From the NCBI GenBank assembly GCA_031428675.1, contig JANOYC010000021.1:1-21123 (forward strand): a DNA stretch of 21,123 bases, read 5' to 3'. The notes below the pieces were generated by a model, which searched no databases, was not told the DNA's origin, and saw only the letters and a list, made by a program, of their open reading frames with translations. The first letter of the stretch is position 1, and each line of letters opens with the position of its first letter. Of this stretch, positions 1 to 6,724 are shown piece by piece. The position numbers were made by a program, and so were the translations under genes. This DNA is from JANOYC01 sp031428675. Lineage in GTDB: Bacteria; Actinomycetota; Actinomycetes; Actinomycetales; Microbacteriaceae.

Positions 1-119
1 TCGTTTCCGAGTTGTCCGTTGACGCGCGACTGCACGGCCACGAGGGCGCCGCATGCCACCGCGAACGCCACTGCTCCGATGAGCGCTGCACGCGATGGCG
101 TCGGTCGAGTAGTCGGCAT
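1..119 (-). CDS. DMT-family transporter (DUF606/YdcZ-like), N-terminal fragment
   Basis: Only the first 39 codons are in the window; the gene continues beyond position 1. It starts with ATG at 119 and reads MPTTRPTPSRAALIGAVAFA, followed by a hydrophobic first membrane helix (about residues 11-28) and the segment VAVQSRVNGQLG. A first helix followed by an (A/L)QSRVNGQLG-type motif is characteristic of the DUF606/YdcZ branch of the drug/metabolite transporter superfamily, inner-membrane proteins of mostly unknown substrate. The gene diverges from the tRNA-Thr gene starting at 180. The family call rests on this short motif alone, so confidence is moderate. Confidence 0.6.
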   Translation of the reverse strand, partial: MPTTRPTPSRAALIGAVAFAVACGALVAVQSRVNGQLGN

Positions 120-179
120 GTCGCGTTCCACGCTAGCGGCACCGGGGCATCCGGACCCGGGTAGGATATGTGCTCGGTC

Positions 180-253
180 GCCCCCTTAGCTCAGTTGGCC
201 AGAGCACCGCTCTTGTAAAGCGGGGGTCGTCGGTTCGAATCCGACAGGGGGCT
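180..253 (+). tRNA. tRNA-Thr (anticodon TGT)
   Basis: A complete cloverleaf can be folded. The acceptor stem GCCCCCT (180-186) pairs with AGGGGGC (246-252), with discriminator T253. The D arm has GCTC/GAGC. The anticodon stem CCGCT/AGCGG encloses the loop CTTGTAA, giving anticodon TGT, which decodes ACA threonine. The T arm contains GGTTCGAATCC. CCA is not encoded. The 3' half from position 208, with 22 bases of downstream flank, recurs at 1915-1982, which marks this gene as the probable insertion site of the following islet. A TAGGAT hexamer at 162-167 could be its -10 element, but no matching -35 is visible. Confidence 0.96.
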
Positions 254-275
254 CGCCGCAAGTGACCGGTCAGCC
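208..275 (+). repeat. Left direct repeat (attL-like), overlapping the 3' half of tRNA-Thr
   Basis: It matches 1915-1982 at 64 of 68 positions, with mismatches at 218, 247, 267 and 272. An uninterrupted identity of 28 bp covers 219-246. The repeat begins in the anticodon stem and extends 22 bp past the tRNA end, which suggests strand exchange in or near the anticodon arm. Confidence 0.85.
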
Positions 276-650
276 AGTGTTTTGCTGGCCGTGTCGGCTG
301 AGCGACCGCAACGCTGTCGCTCGTGACGAGCGCAGCGCGGCCCAAGAGCGGTGAAATTCCTGAGCTCGATCACCTACGCGATCTCGACGAAATAGCACGT
401 GTGAAGATTTGCGCCCCCGTTGCCGCGCTCGCTTGGATCCTCGGTCACAACGAATCCGGAAAGGAGTGGAAGATGCGCCTCCGCGCGGTTCTCGAACTTT
501 TCCGTACAACTTGTTGGGTGGGGAAGGTTGGGAATCGCGCGCAGCGCGGGGGTGGCGACTGATCAGGGAAAACTCCGCCACAACCATGCCTTTGCCCCTT
601 CCAGCCCCTGGAATACCCAAAGGAACACCGGGATGCTCGCCTTCCGAGCC

Positions 651-678
651 TCGACAATTATATCTACTTAGATATAAT
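651..678 (+). promoter_or_regulatory. Predicted sigma70-type promoter of the HTH/nucleotidyltransferase pair
   Basis: TCGACA at 651-656 resembles the TTGACA -35 box, and TATAAT at 673-678 is a perfect -10 box, with a 16-bp spacer. Transcription would start near 685, about 10 nt before the ATG at 695. The region is strikingly AT-rich within GC-rich DNA. Confidence 0.75.
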
Positions 679-680
679 TG
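655..680. promoter_or_regulatory. Perfect inverted repeat, probable autoregulatory operator
   Basis: Left arm CAATTATATCTA (655-666), spacer CT, right arm TAGATATAATTG (669-680): two perfect 12-bp arms. The dyad starts within the -35 box, covers the spacer and includes the whole -10 box, so a protein bound here would block RNA polymerase. The HTH protein encoded 15 bp downstream is the natural candidate binder, as in type II toxin-antitoxin operons. Confidence 0.8.
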
Positions 681-694
681 AGGCGGAGGTCCTG

Positions 695-1261
695 ATGGCT
701 GCATCGACATTGCTACGTTCGTCCCGCCTCGCAAGCGGCATCACGCAAGGCGATCTAGCAGCGCGCGCAAAAACGAGTCAGCCTGAAATCTCGACTATCG
801 AGAGCGGCAAGAAGATCCCCACGGTCGACACTCTCGAACGACTCCTTCGCCAGACGGGCCACCGCATCATCGCGGTACCCGGAGCGGGCGTCGACGCCGC
901 CGAGACCGCCGATCGAATCGGCTCAGCAAACTCGAGAGACTCAGCGCTACGCGCGTTCCTCGACTACTCCGATAGCCTCGCCACCGCGACGGGTGTCGAT
1001 CGCGTGGTGCTCGGAATCGCAGAACCTCACTCGACAGGATCGGCCGCGTGGGACGCGGCCCTCGCAGCACTCGTCGACTACTGGCTCAGCAAGTCGAGAC
1101 TGCCCAAGCCCGAGTGGATCAACTCACGATCCCGTTTCCTCGTGGTGCCCCAGTCGCCACAACTCGGCGAGTACGACCTCGCTCCCGAACCGGATGAAGT
1201 GCCGGCCGAATTTCTTCGAAGAAACGTCCTGGTGGAACGCTCGACTCTTGAGAGTGTGTAA
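695..1261 (+). CDS. XRE-family helix-turn-helix protein, putative antitoxin and autorepressor
   Basis: A 188-residue protein. An XRE/HTH_3 domain occupies about residues 3-60: TQGDLAARA followed by turn and recognition helix SQPEISTIESGKKIP, then the stabilising helix around VDTLERLLRQTG. The remaining ~120 residues match no family I recognise and are probably the toxin-neutralising or oligomerising part. The ATG at 695 is fixed by GGAGG at 685-689, 5 nt upstream. The next gene starts 3 nt after the stop, implying coupled translation. A promoter overlapped by a perfect dyad lies just upstream. Known HTH antitoxins of nucleotidyltransferase toxins act as operon repressors, and I infer the same here. 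It could alternatively be a plain regulator of the neighbour. Confidence 0.8.
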   Translation: MAASTLLRSSRLASGITQGDLAARAKTSQPEISTIESGKKIPTVDTLERLLRQTGHRIIAVPGAGVDAAETADRIGSANSRDSALRAFLDYSDSLATATGVDRVVLGIAEPHSTGSAAWDAALAALVDYWLSKSRLPKPEWINSRSRFLVVPQSPQLGEYDLAPEPDEVPAEFLRRNVLVERSTLESV

Positions 1262-1264
1262 CGC

Positions 1265-1831
1265 ATGCAACTCGACCGACAGGACCTGATCGACGGACTT
1301 CGCGAGGTGGTTCGCGCAGCCCATGAGATGGGCATCACCGGAGTTTCTATCCGAATCGTTGGAGGCGCCGCCCTCCGGCTCGCGCACTTCGATCGAGACA
1401 CCACGGCTGACATCGATGCGCAGATCGAGCCCATGGATCGGCTGGAGCCGATCATCGAAGGCATCGCTCGGGATCGTGGATGGCGAAACGACTGGCTCAA
1501 CAACAAGGCCGTGCTGTTTATCCCGACCTGGGGCCAGGCCGTGCAGTGGGAACAGATCTTGGATGACGCGAACGTGTCGATCGCAATCGCTCCCCTTGAT
1601 GCGCTGCTCGCGATGAAGCTCAACGCCGCTCGCCCCGGCCGCGATACAGACGACATCGCCAAGCTCTTGCTCCTCAACGACATCGACTCCATCGCGACAG
1701 CCGAGAACGTCTTCGAGTCCTTCTATCCAGGCGATGCCCTGCCCGAACGAACCATCAAGCTGCTCGAACGAATCTTCTCGATTGGCCTACCGGCCAAACC
1801 GCAAACGCCTCCAACCGCTCGCTTCGACTAA
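1265..1831 (+). CDS. Nucleotidyltransferase-fold protein, putative toxin (AbiEii/DUF6036-like)
   Basis: A 188-residue protein. Residues 31-54 carry the polymerase-beta-type nucleotidyltransferase signature: G33-G34 in IVGGAALRL, then R44, T46-T47 and the metal-binding pair D49-x-D51 in TTADIDAQI. A third acidic position may lie in the SIAIAPLDALLAMKL segment, and RPGRDTDDIAKLLLL resembles the helix that follows the catalytic core in AbiEii/DUF6036 proteins. Family members such as AbiEii and MenT use NTPs to modify tRNA or other targets and inhibit growth. This gene follows an HTH gene by 3 nt, the usual antitoxin-first order. Its substrate and toxicity are inferred. It sits inside a tRNA-bounded islet, which fits an acquired defence or stabilisation module. 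Confidence 0.75.
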   Translation: MQLDRQDLIDGLREVVRAAHEMGITGVSIRIVGGAALRLAHFDRDTTADIDAQIEPMDRLEPIIEGIARDRGWRNDWLNNKAVLFIPTWGQAVQWEQILDDANVSIAIAPLDALLAMKLNAARPGRDTDDIAKLLLLNDIDSIATAENVFESFYPGDALPERTIKLLERIFSIGLPAKPQTPPTARFD

Positions 1832-1914
1832 TCACGACGGGCGCATGGGGTAGCTTCGGTTTCGAGCGTTCGAACGACCGGAGGACCAATTGCCGAAGCC
1901 GCGCGGTTGGAATT

Positions 1915-1982
1915 CGCTCTTGTACAGCGGGGGTCGTCGGTTCGAATCCGACACGGGGCTCGCCGCAAGTGACTGGTCGGCC
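1915..1982 (+). repeat. Right direct repeat (attR-like), displaced tRNA-Thr 3' half
   Basis: A copy of 208-275 with four substitutions. It retains the anticodon loop to 3' end of tRNA-Thr but has no functional 5' half. Two substitutions fall in tRNA positions: C1925 in the anticodon loop, and C1954 in the acceptor strand, which would break pairing. It is therefore not a working tRNA but a remnant free to drift. Confidence 0.85.
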
Positions 1983-1999
1983 GCCGTTTGCGCGACGCT

Positions 2000-2050
2000 C
2001 GGGGGTTGCCCCCGGCGCACATGAACGCCCCCGGCGGAACGGGGCGTTCA
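2000..2050 (-). terminator. Double hairpin downstream of the DUF3618 operon
   Basis: TGAACGCCCC (2022-2031) and GGGGCGTTCA (2041-2050) form a perfect 10-bp stem with a 9-nt loop, ending 16 nt after the minus-strand stop codon at 2066. A second hairpin, CGGGGG/CCCCCG with a 3-nt loop (2000-2014), follows. There is no U-tract, as is common for actinobacterial hairpin terminators. Confidence 0.6.
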
Positions 2051-2065
2051 CAAAGAAGGCGTCGC

Positions 2066-2623
2066 TCAGCCCTGGAGGTTCTGCCGTGAGGCCTGGGCGC
2101 TTTCGGTGACGTCGCTCGTCGAAGCCTGCGCCTGATCCTTGACGGCTGCCACGGCATCCGTCGCCGATTCCTTCACCGCTGTTGCGGCGTCCATCGCTGG
2201 CTCCTTCAGGTTCGCCGCAACATCTTTCGCCGCATCGCCGGCAGCAGCCACAAGTGGCTGGGCCTTGTCTTTCACGGTGTCGGCAACGTCCCTTTCACGT
2301 TCACTCGCGGGGATCAGGGATGATACGAGCCAGCCGATGCCGAAGACCACGAGACCCACGGCCAACGGGTTCCCCTTGGCTTTGCCTATGGCAGCAGCGC
2401 CGACATCCTTCGCGGAGTCGACAGCCGAAACACCCGCGTCCTTGGCGTCAGAGGCAGATCCCATGATCGAGTCGCGAATTGCGCCCGCTCGCGACTTCAG
2501 CTTGTCGGTCTGGCGATGGGCGATGCTCGAGGGGTTTACCTTGTCTGCCAGGGCGTCGACGTCGTAGCCAAGCGCGTCCCTGGTGCGCTCGATTTCGGCG
2601 CGCAGGGCTTCGGTGTCACTCAT
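2066..2623 (-). CDS. DUF3618 domain-containing membrane protein
   Basis: A 185-residue protein. Residues 5-50 show the DUF3618 pattern (EALRAEIERTRDALGYDVDALADKVNP in outline), followed by an alanine-rich amphipathic stretch, one membrane helix at about 85-106 (PLAVGLVVFGIGWLVSSLIPA) and a second A/K/D-rich tail (about 110-180) with repeated AxDAxxxVKxxA patterns resembling LEA-type or YtxH-like helices. The ATG at 2623 overlaps the previous stop (ATGA) and is preceded by GGGAGG. It is the last gene of a three-gene operon. The family role is unknown; in actinobacteria it commonly accompanies holin-like membrane proteins. A structural or stress-protective envelope role is a guess. Confidence 0.85.
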   Translation of the reverse strand: MSDTEALRAEIERTRDALGYDVDALADKVNPSSIAHRQTDKLKSRAGAIRDSIMGSASDAKDAGVSAVDSAKDVGAAAIGKAKGNPLAVGLVVFGIGWLVSSLIPASERERDVADTVKDKAQPLVAAAGDAAKDVAANLKEPAMDAATAVKESATDAVAAVKDQAQASTSDVTESAQASRQNLQG

Positions 2624-3030
2624 GAGTTGCCTCCCGGCTTCAGTGTTTCTGGAATTTTCTTCAGGGAGTCCACGGTTTGTGGCATCCCCTGTACCTTCTT
2701 CATCTCGGTTTTGGCCCGCTGGAAGAGAACCAGCGCGACGATGCCATAGACGGCCGCGACGATGAGAGCCGACCATGCATTGCCGATGAGGTAACCCAGC
2801 GCCCACCAGAGGCAGATCGACAGGAACAGCAGCGCGAAAAGCCCGGCAACGCCTGCGCCACCATAAAGACCAGCTCCTCTTCCTGCGCGCTTCGCGGAGT
2901 CGGTCAACTCCGCTCTGGCCAGAGCGACCTCCTGCCGGAACAGCATCGAGATGTCTCTCGTCACGCCGCCGAGGAGGTCGCCGAACGATGTGCGCCCGGC
3001 CTTCTCCTCGGGCGAGATGTTCTCGGTCAC
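2620..3030 (-). CDS. Phage-holin-family-like integral membrane protein (Phage_holin_3_6/DUF1469 type)
   Basis: A 136-residue protein. An N-terminal amphipathic region (SFGDLLGGVTRDISMLFRQE in outline, residues 15-40) with the typical L(F)RQEVALARAEL motif precedes two hydrophobic segments (about 56-80 and 82-104) and a basic tail. This is the layout of the actinobacterial 'putative Actinobacterial holin-X' family, chromosomal proteins that are not phage lysis genes. It starts with GTG at 3030, overlapping the upstream stop as GTGA, and its own stop overlaps the next start as ATGA, so the three genes are translationally coupled. Function is unknown. It is unlikely to be a real phage holin because no other phage gene is nearby. 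Confidence 0.85.
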   Translation of the reverse strand: MTENISPEEKAGRTSFGDLLGGVTRDISMLFRQEVALARAELTDSAKRAGRGAGLYGGAGVAGLFALLFLSICLWWALGYLIGNAWSALIVAAVYGIVALVLFQRAKTEMKKVQGMPQTVDSLKKIPETLKPGGNS

Positions 3031-3650
3031 AGCGATCCGCGCAACGGGTAGCTCGAGGGAAGCGACGAGTCGAAGCTCGACGCCTCGTGCCGTCCGAGCG
3101 TAGCGCCGGCGTCGGTAGCGTCGGTAGCGGATGCTTCGTCCTTCGCGTTAGCGACAAGGGAACTAGTTAACCTCCCGACGACCACACCGCTGATGGCGGC
3201 GATCGCGAGGAAGGTGCCGGGCTGGCGCGCAGCGAACGAGCGGACCTCCGTGAGCAGCGACCCGGGGTCGCGTGCATCGAGCCAGCCAGCCACCGACGAG
3301 ACACGTTCTGACACCTGGCGGACAGCGTCAGAAGCCACCCCCTGCTCAGAGTTCTCGGCCATAGAACGCAACTGCTCGCCGGCTGAGCGCAGGCCTTCGG
3401 CAACTCGCGACTGCTGCACCGCAGCCTGATCTCTGAGCTCTGTCGTGGTCTGGTGATACAGGTCTTTCACCTGCGTCTTGGTTTCGGTTGCGACGCTGGC
3501 CGCCTCATCTTTCACGGTGCCCGCGATATCCTTCGCCGCGGTCTTCGTGTCCGAAGCGACGTTAGACGCTTCGTCCCGGACGGACGAGCGACTCGGCACA
3601 CTCTCTGCTGTCGATACAAAGCCCTCATCGAAATCGCTGGGTGTGCTCAT
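3027..3650 (-). CDS. Alanine-rich membrane-anchored protein of unknown function
   Basis: A 207-residue protein and first gene of the DUF3618/holin-like operon. Residues 24-100 are a long A/K/D/E/T-rich amphipathic helix region with repeated VxxxTKTxxKD and VKDEAxSVA patterns reminiscent of LEA proteins. A predicted membrane helix lies at about 146-163 (FLAIAAISGVVVGRLTSSL), after the RQPGTF motif often seen before such helices in this type of operon. A disordered Ser/Asp tail follows. The ATG at 3650 is preceded by AGAGGA. The same low-complexity style occurs in the third gene, so the two may be structural partners at the membrane. I do not recognise a named family. Confidence 0.8.
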   Translation of the reverse strand: MSTPSDFDEGFVSTAESVPSRSSVRDEASNVASDTKTAAKDIAGTVKDEAASVATETKTQVKDLYHQTTTELRDQAAVQQSRVAEGLRSAGEQLRSMAENSEQGVASDAVRQVSERVSSVAGWLDARDPGSLLTEVRSFAARQPGTFLAIAAISGVVVGRLTSSLVANAKDEASATDATDAGATLGRHEASSFDSSLPSSYPLRGSL

Positions 3651-3661
3651 GGTTTCCTCTC

Positions 3662-3701
3662 CGTTCGCGAGCGAACGATAGGGGCGCCCGGTGCCGGGCG
3701 C
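3662..3701. promoter_or_regulatory. Two adjacent inverted repeats in the 5' region of the DUF3618 operon
   Basis: CGTTCGC-GA-GCGAACG (3662-3677) and GCGCCCGG-TG-CCGGGCGC (3684-3701) are perfect dyads with 7-bp and 8-bp arms, each with a 2-nt centre, lying 12-51 nt upstream of the ATG at 3650. They could be regulator operators or leader hairpins. No clear -35/-10 pair was found beside them. A run of eight T (3795-3802, plus strand) lies further upstream. Confidence 0.4.
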
Positions 3702-3871
3702 AGCCGATCACTATGCGAGATGTCCCGAGCGGCAGCGTTTCCGTTAGCTGGTTTCTGCTGCGCGATGCCCTCGTCACTGACGCTACGTCCGATATTTTTT
3801 TTGCGCTCGGGGTTGACCAATCCGGCGAGGACGCGGACACTGAGCGCCGAATTCGCGGAAACCTCGTTATT

Positions 3872-4132
3872 TCAGTTGCTCCACACGATCTGCACGGGTG
3901 CGTCGCAACGACCGGCCTCGGCGTCGAGCTGTCGCATCAGTTCGTCGATGTCACGCTGGGTATGCCCGGCAATGTGCACACGAATCATGGCGGGATCCCA
4001 GTCGACGAGAAATGAACCGATGGGCGGAATCCACACAACTCGACGCGTGCTGGTGACCCGCACGCTCTGGTAGCTGAGGAGCCGTCGCGGAAATGGGAAT
4101 GCTGGCCGCAGTGTGCCCGTCATCGCCAACAT
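3872..4132 (-). CDS. Small conserved-looking hypothetical protein
   Basis: An 86-residue protein of no family I recognise. It has a basic N-terminus (LRPAFPFPRRLLSY), a strand-like centre (RRVVWIPPIGSFLVDWDP) and a more helical second half (QRDIDELMRQLDAEAG). There is no signal peptide and no membrane helix. The ATG at 4132 has GAGGAA about 10 nt upstream. An alternative ATG at 4123 would shorten it by three residues but has no ribosome site. Codon use looks ordinary for the window, with GC-rich third positions. It stands alone between the dsbA-like gene and the DUF3618 operon in the same orientation. It could be spurious, though the balanced composition argues for a real gene. Confidence 0.5.
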   Translation of the reverse strand: MLAMTGTLRPAFPFPRRLLSYQSVRVTSTRRVVWIPPIGSFLVDWDPAMIRVHIAGHTQRDIDELMRQLDAEAGRCDAPVQIVWSN

Positions 4133-4204
4133 GAGGACAACGTTCCTCGGCGCATACGAACGGACGGTGAATCGGGGGTGAGGACAATATGAAGTTTGGG
4201 CGCC

Positions 4205-4246
4205 GTCAGACCACCGCGGTCAGACCACCGCCGTCAGACCACCGCG
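4205..4246. repeat. Three tandem copies of a 14-bp unit
   Basis: GTCAGACCACCGC plus one variable base (G, C, G) occurs three times at 4205, 4219 and 4233 without mismatch in the 13-bp core. It lies between the stop of the dsbA-like gene and the small hypothetical gene, outside coding sequence. Confidence 0.85.
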
Positions 4247-4302
4247 ACCCGGAATGGGTGCGACGCCTCAGCTCGCGGCGGCTGGCAAAGTAACGTCGGC
4301 TG

Positions 4303-4332
4303 AAAAAATAGCGACGCGAAACACGGCGGCTA
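4303..4332 (-). terminator. Rho-independent-type terminator of the DsbA-like gene
   Basis: Read on the minus strand, an imperfect stem begins at the TAG stop codon itself (TAGCCGCCG), has the loop TGTTT, and closes with CGCGTCGCTA, followed directly by six T (A-run 4303-4308 on the plus strand). Confidence 0.6.
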
Positions 4333-5259
4333 CGGCGCCGGTGCTGGCTCTGGAGTTGGGGTTGGCGTAGCGGTCGAGGTTTCGGTGAAGCTCTGGCCGG
4401 CCGCTTGCACCAGGAACGCAGAGAACTCGTCGGCGTCGAACGGGAAGGTGTAGTTGAACTTCGCGCCGTTCACGATGACGGTCGGCGTTCCGGTAATCGC
4501 CGTGACATCCGCGCCCGGGATCGGTCCGTTGAGCGCTCGATTGGTCGCCTCCTGAACCCAGGACTTGAACCGCACGTCGTTGATGCACCGCTCGATCGAT
4601 GCGGGTGAGGCGACTCCGATTGTGCGGCTGAGCTTCACGAGTTCGTCGTTCGTGTGACCTTCGGTGCCTTCCTCCGGCTGCTTCGAGAAGAGGATCGAGT
4701 TGTAGTTGTAGAACGAATCAGGGTCGTAATTGGCCACACACGCGGCCGCGTTCGCGGCACGCAGTGAGTATTGGGTTCCCGCCGACTTGCTGGTGAGAAT
4801 AGCGAGCGGGTGATATTCGATGGTCGCGGCTCCGTCGGCGACGAGTTGGTCGATGAGTGGCCCGTTGACCTCTTCGAATTGGCCGCAGATCGGGCACAAG
4901 TAGTCGATGTACATCTGGATGCTGATCACATCGCTGGCGGTATCGCGCTCATGTGGCACCGGGGTATCACCGGGCCGCAATGCTGGCGTGGTTTCGGCAA
5001 CATAGCCTTCACCGATCCTGATTCCGTCGCTCTGCATGTTGAGGGGGCCGGGCATCGGTGGACGGATGGAATTGACGATGACCACGGCCACAACGGCGAT
5101 GATTGCGATCGATGCGACCACGATGCCGCCCTGCAAGAGCCAGCGGTTGCGGCGCTCTTTCTTCTTGTGCTCCGCGCGGATCTCCTGCGATTTCGTGCGG
5201 GCCAGATCACGTCGTTCATTGCGGGAGAGTCGGCTTCCGCCGCCATCGCCGTTCGTCAT
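4330..5259 (-). CDS. Membrane-anchored DsbA-family thioredoxin-like protein
   Basis: A 309-residue protein. A basic cytoplasmic segment (residues 1-40) is followed by one membrane helix (about 42-63), which places the rest outside the cell. The thioredoxin-like domain (about 108-290) has the redox motif C122-P-I-C125 in DYLCPICGQFEE, a DsbA-type helical insertion with two further cysteines (C174, C225), and the cis-proline loop TGTPTV (256-261). The Pro/Thr-rich tail (292-309) is typical of an exposed linker. Members of this Thioredoxin_4 family form or isomerise disulfides in exported proteins. The ATG at 5259 is supported by GTGAGG upstream. It is monocistronic, ending in a U-tract hairpin. 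The exact partner, such as a VKOR- or DsbB-like enzyme, is not in the window. Confidence 0.93.
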   Translation of the reverse strand: MTNGDGGGSRLSRNERRDLARTKSQEIRAEHKKKERRNRWLLQGGIVVASIAIIAVVAVVIVNSIRPPMPGPLNMQSDGIRIGEGYVAETTPALRPGDTPVPHERDTASDVISIQMYIDYLCPICGQFEEVNGPLIDQLVADGAATIEYHPLAILTSKSAGTQYSLRAANAAACVANYDPDSFYNYNSILFSKQPEEGTEGHTNDELVKLSRTIGVASPASIERCINDVRFKSWVQEATNRALNGPIPGADVTAITGTPTVIVNGAKFNYTFPFDADEFSAFLVQAAGQSFTETSTATPTPTPEPAPAP

Positions 5260-5543
5260 CTGACCTCACTTGCATGTTCGCGACGCGGCATCGGTTCGTA
5301 CCGTGTTTCAACCGATCGGGATACCGCTACGACCTCAGGATACTAAGGGCCGACTCTGGGAGTAGCCCGCAGGAATGCTGAACCAGCCTAGCGACCGATT
5401 CGCAGTCTGCTCTCCCATTTGTAGGCCGAGAGTGTCATACTGCTCAGGATGCTCAATGTCGCTCATCGCGACACAGAGATCATTCTCATCCATTCACTAC
5501 GGATCGTCCGGCACGTACCTGCCGGTGAAGGAGTCATACAACC

Positions 5544-6638
<1,095 letters not shown>

Positions 6639-6650
6639 CCAACGAATTGA

Positions 6651-6703
6651 GGGCCTGTCGGTCCGCGGGCGTCGCTCGCGGATTCGGCGGGCCCCATTCG
6701 TTT
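6651..6703 (+). terminator. Terminator after the UgpC/MsmK-type gene
   Basis: Two-part stem: outer GGGCC (6651-6655) with GGCCC (6690-6694), inner TCCGCG (6662-6667) with CGCGGA (6677-6682), then ATTCGTTT. It lies 12 nt after the stop codon and upstream of the DUF4032 gene. Confidence 0.65.
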
Positions 6704-6724
6704 AAACCCCGTTAGGTTTGCATC

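Larger units (their letters stand above)
254..694. other. Non-coding or degenerate stretch inside the islet
   Basis: No convincing gene was found here on either strand. Open frames exist but lack Shine-Dalgarno sequences, recognisable motifs or actinobacterial codon character. One long antisense frame is a read-through of the tRNA. Visible structures are the end of the left repeat (to 275), a short GCCAG/CTGGC hairpin near 273-290, a GC-rich dyad at 312-337 (arms CGCTG and CGCTCGT with complements, one bulged base) and the promoter/operator at 651-680. The rest may be decayed element DNA, which would fit a lost integrase gene, but no trace of one was recognised. Confidence 0.5.
208..1982. mobile_element. 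Small tRNA-Thr-bounded genomic islet carrying a toxin-antitoxin-like pair
   Basis: The segment is flanked by a 68-bp direct repeat made of the tRNA-Thr 3' half plus 22 bp. The intact tRNA is at the left end and a displaced 3' fragment at the right end. This is the geometry left by tyrosine-recombinase integration into a tRNA gene. Inside are about 440 bp without a convincing gene and two plus-strand genes, an HTH protein and a nucleotidyltransferase-like protein. No integrase, excisionase or transposase is present. The islet is therefore either a remnant whose integrase was deleted or an element moved in trans. The repeat geometry is observed; mobility is inferred. Confidence 0.7.

Noticed and set aside
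191..373. Minus-strand open frame reading SDSNRRPPLYKSG, and relatives at 1832-2020 with VGFEPTTPAV in a neighbouring frame
   Set aside because: These are well-known spurious translations of antisense tRNA sequence. Both copies occur only because the tRNA 3' half is duplicated.
323..562. 79-codon plus-strand frame in the islet
   Set aside because: It begins inside a dyad, has no ribosome site and no recognisable domain. A degenerate gene cannot be excluded but is not supported.
270..734. 154-codon minus-strand frame across the islet's left part
   Set aside because: It runs over the promoter/operator and the start of the HTH gene, has biased Arg/Ser-rich composition and no recognisable motif.
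1867..1876. CGTTCGAACG palindrome near the right repeat, reminiscent of an SOS half site
   Set aside because: It lacks the TCGAAC-N4-GTTCGA spacing, no gene start follows, and a 10-bp palindrome can occur by chance.
2620..3030. Holin-like gene taken as a sign of a prophage
   Set aside because: No capsid, tail, lysin or integrase gene is nearby. The family is chromosomal and typical of such actinobacterial operons.
2066..3157. Single 363-codon minus-strand frame covering DUF3618 plus an upstream Arg-rich stretch
   Set aside because: Only the last 185 codons are DUF3618; the upstream part is the shadow of the holin-like gene in another frame. The ATG at 2623 with GGGAGG is the true start.
4268..4588. 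Minus-strand frame overlapping the end of the DsbA-like gene
   Set aside because: Out-of-frame shadow of the thioredoxin gene in GC-rich DNA.
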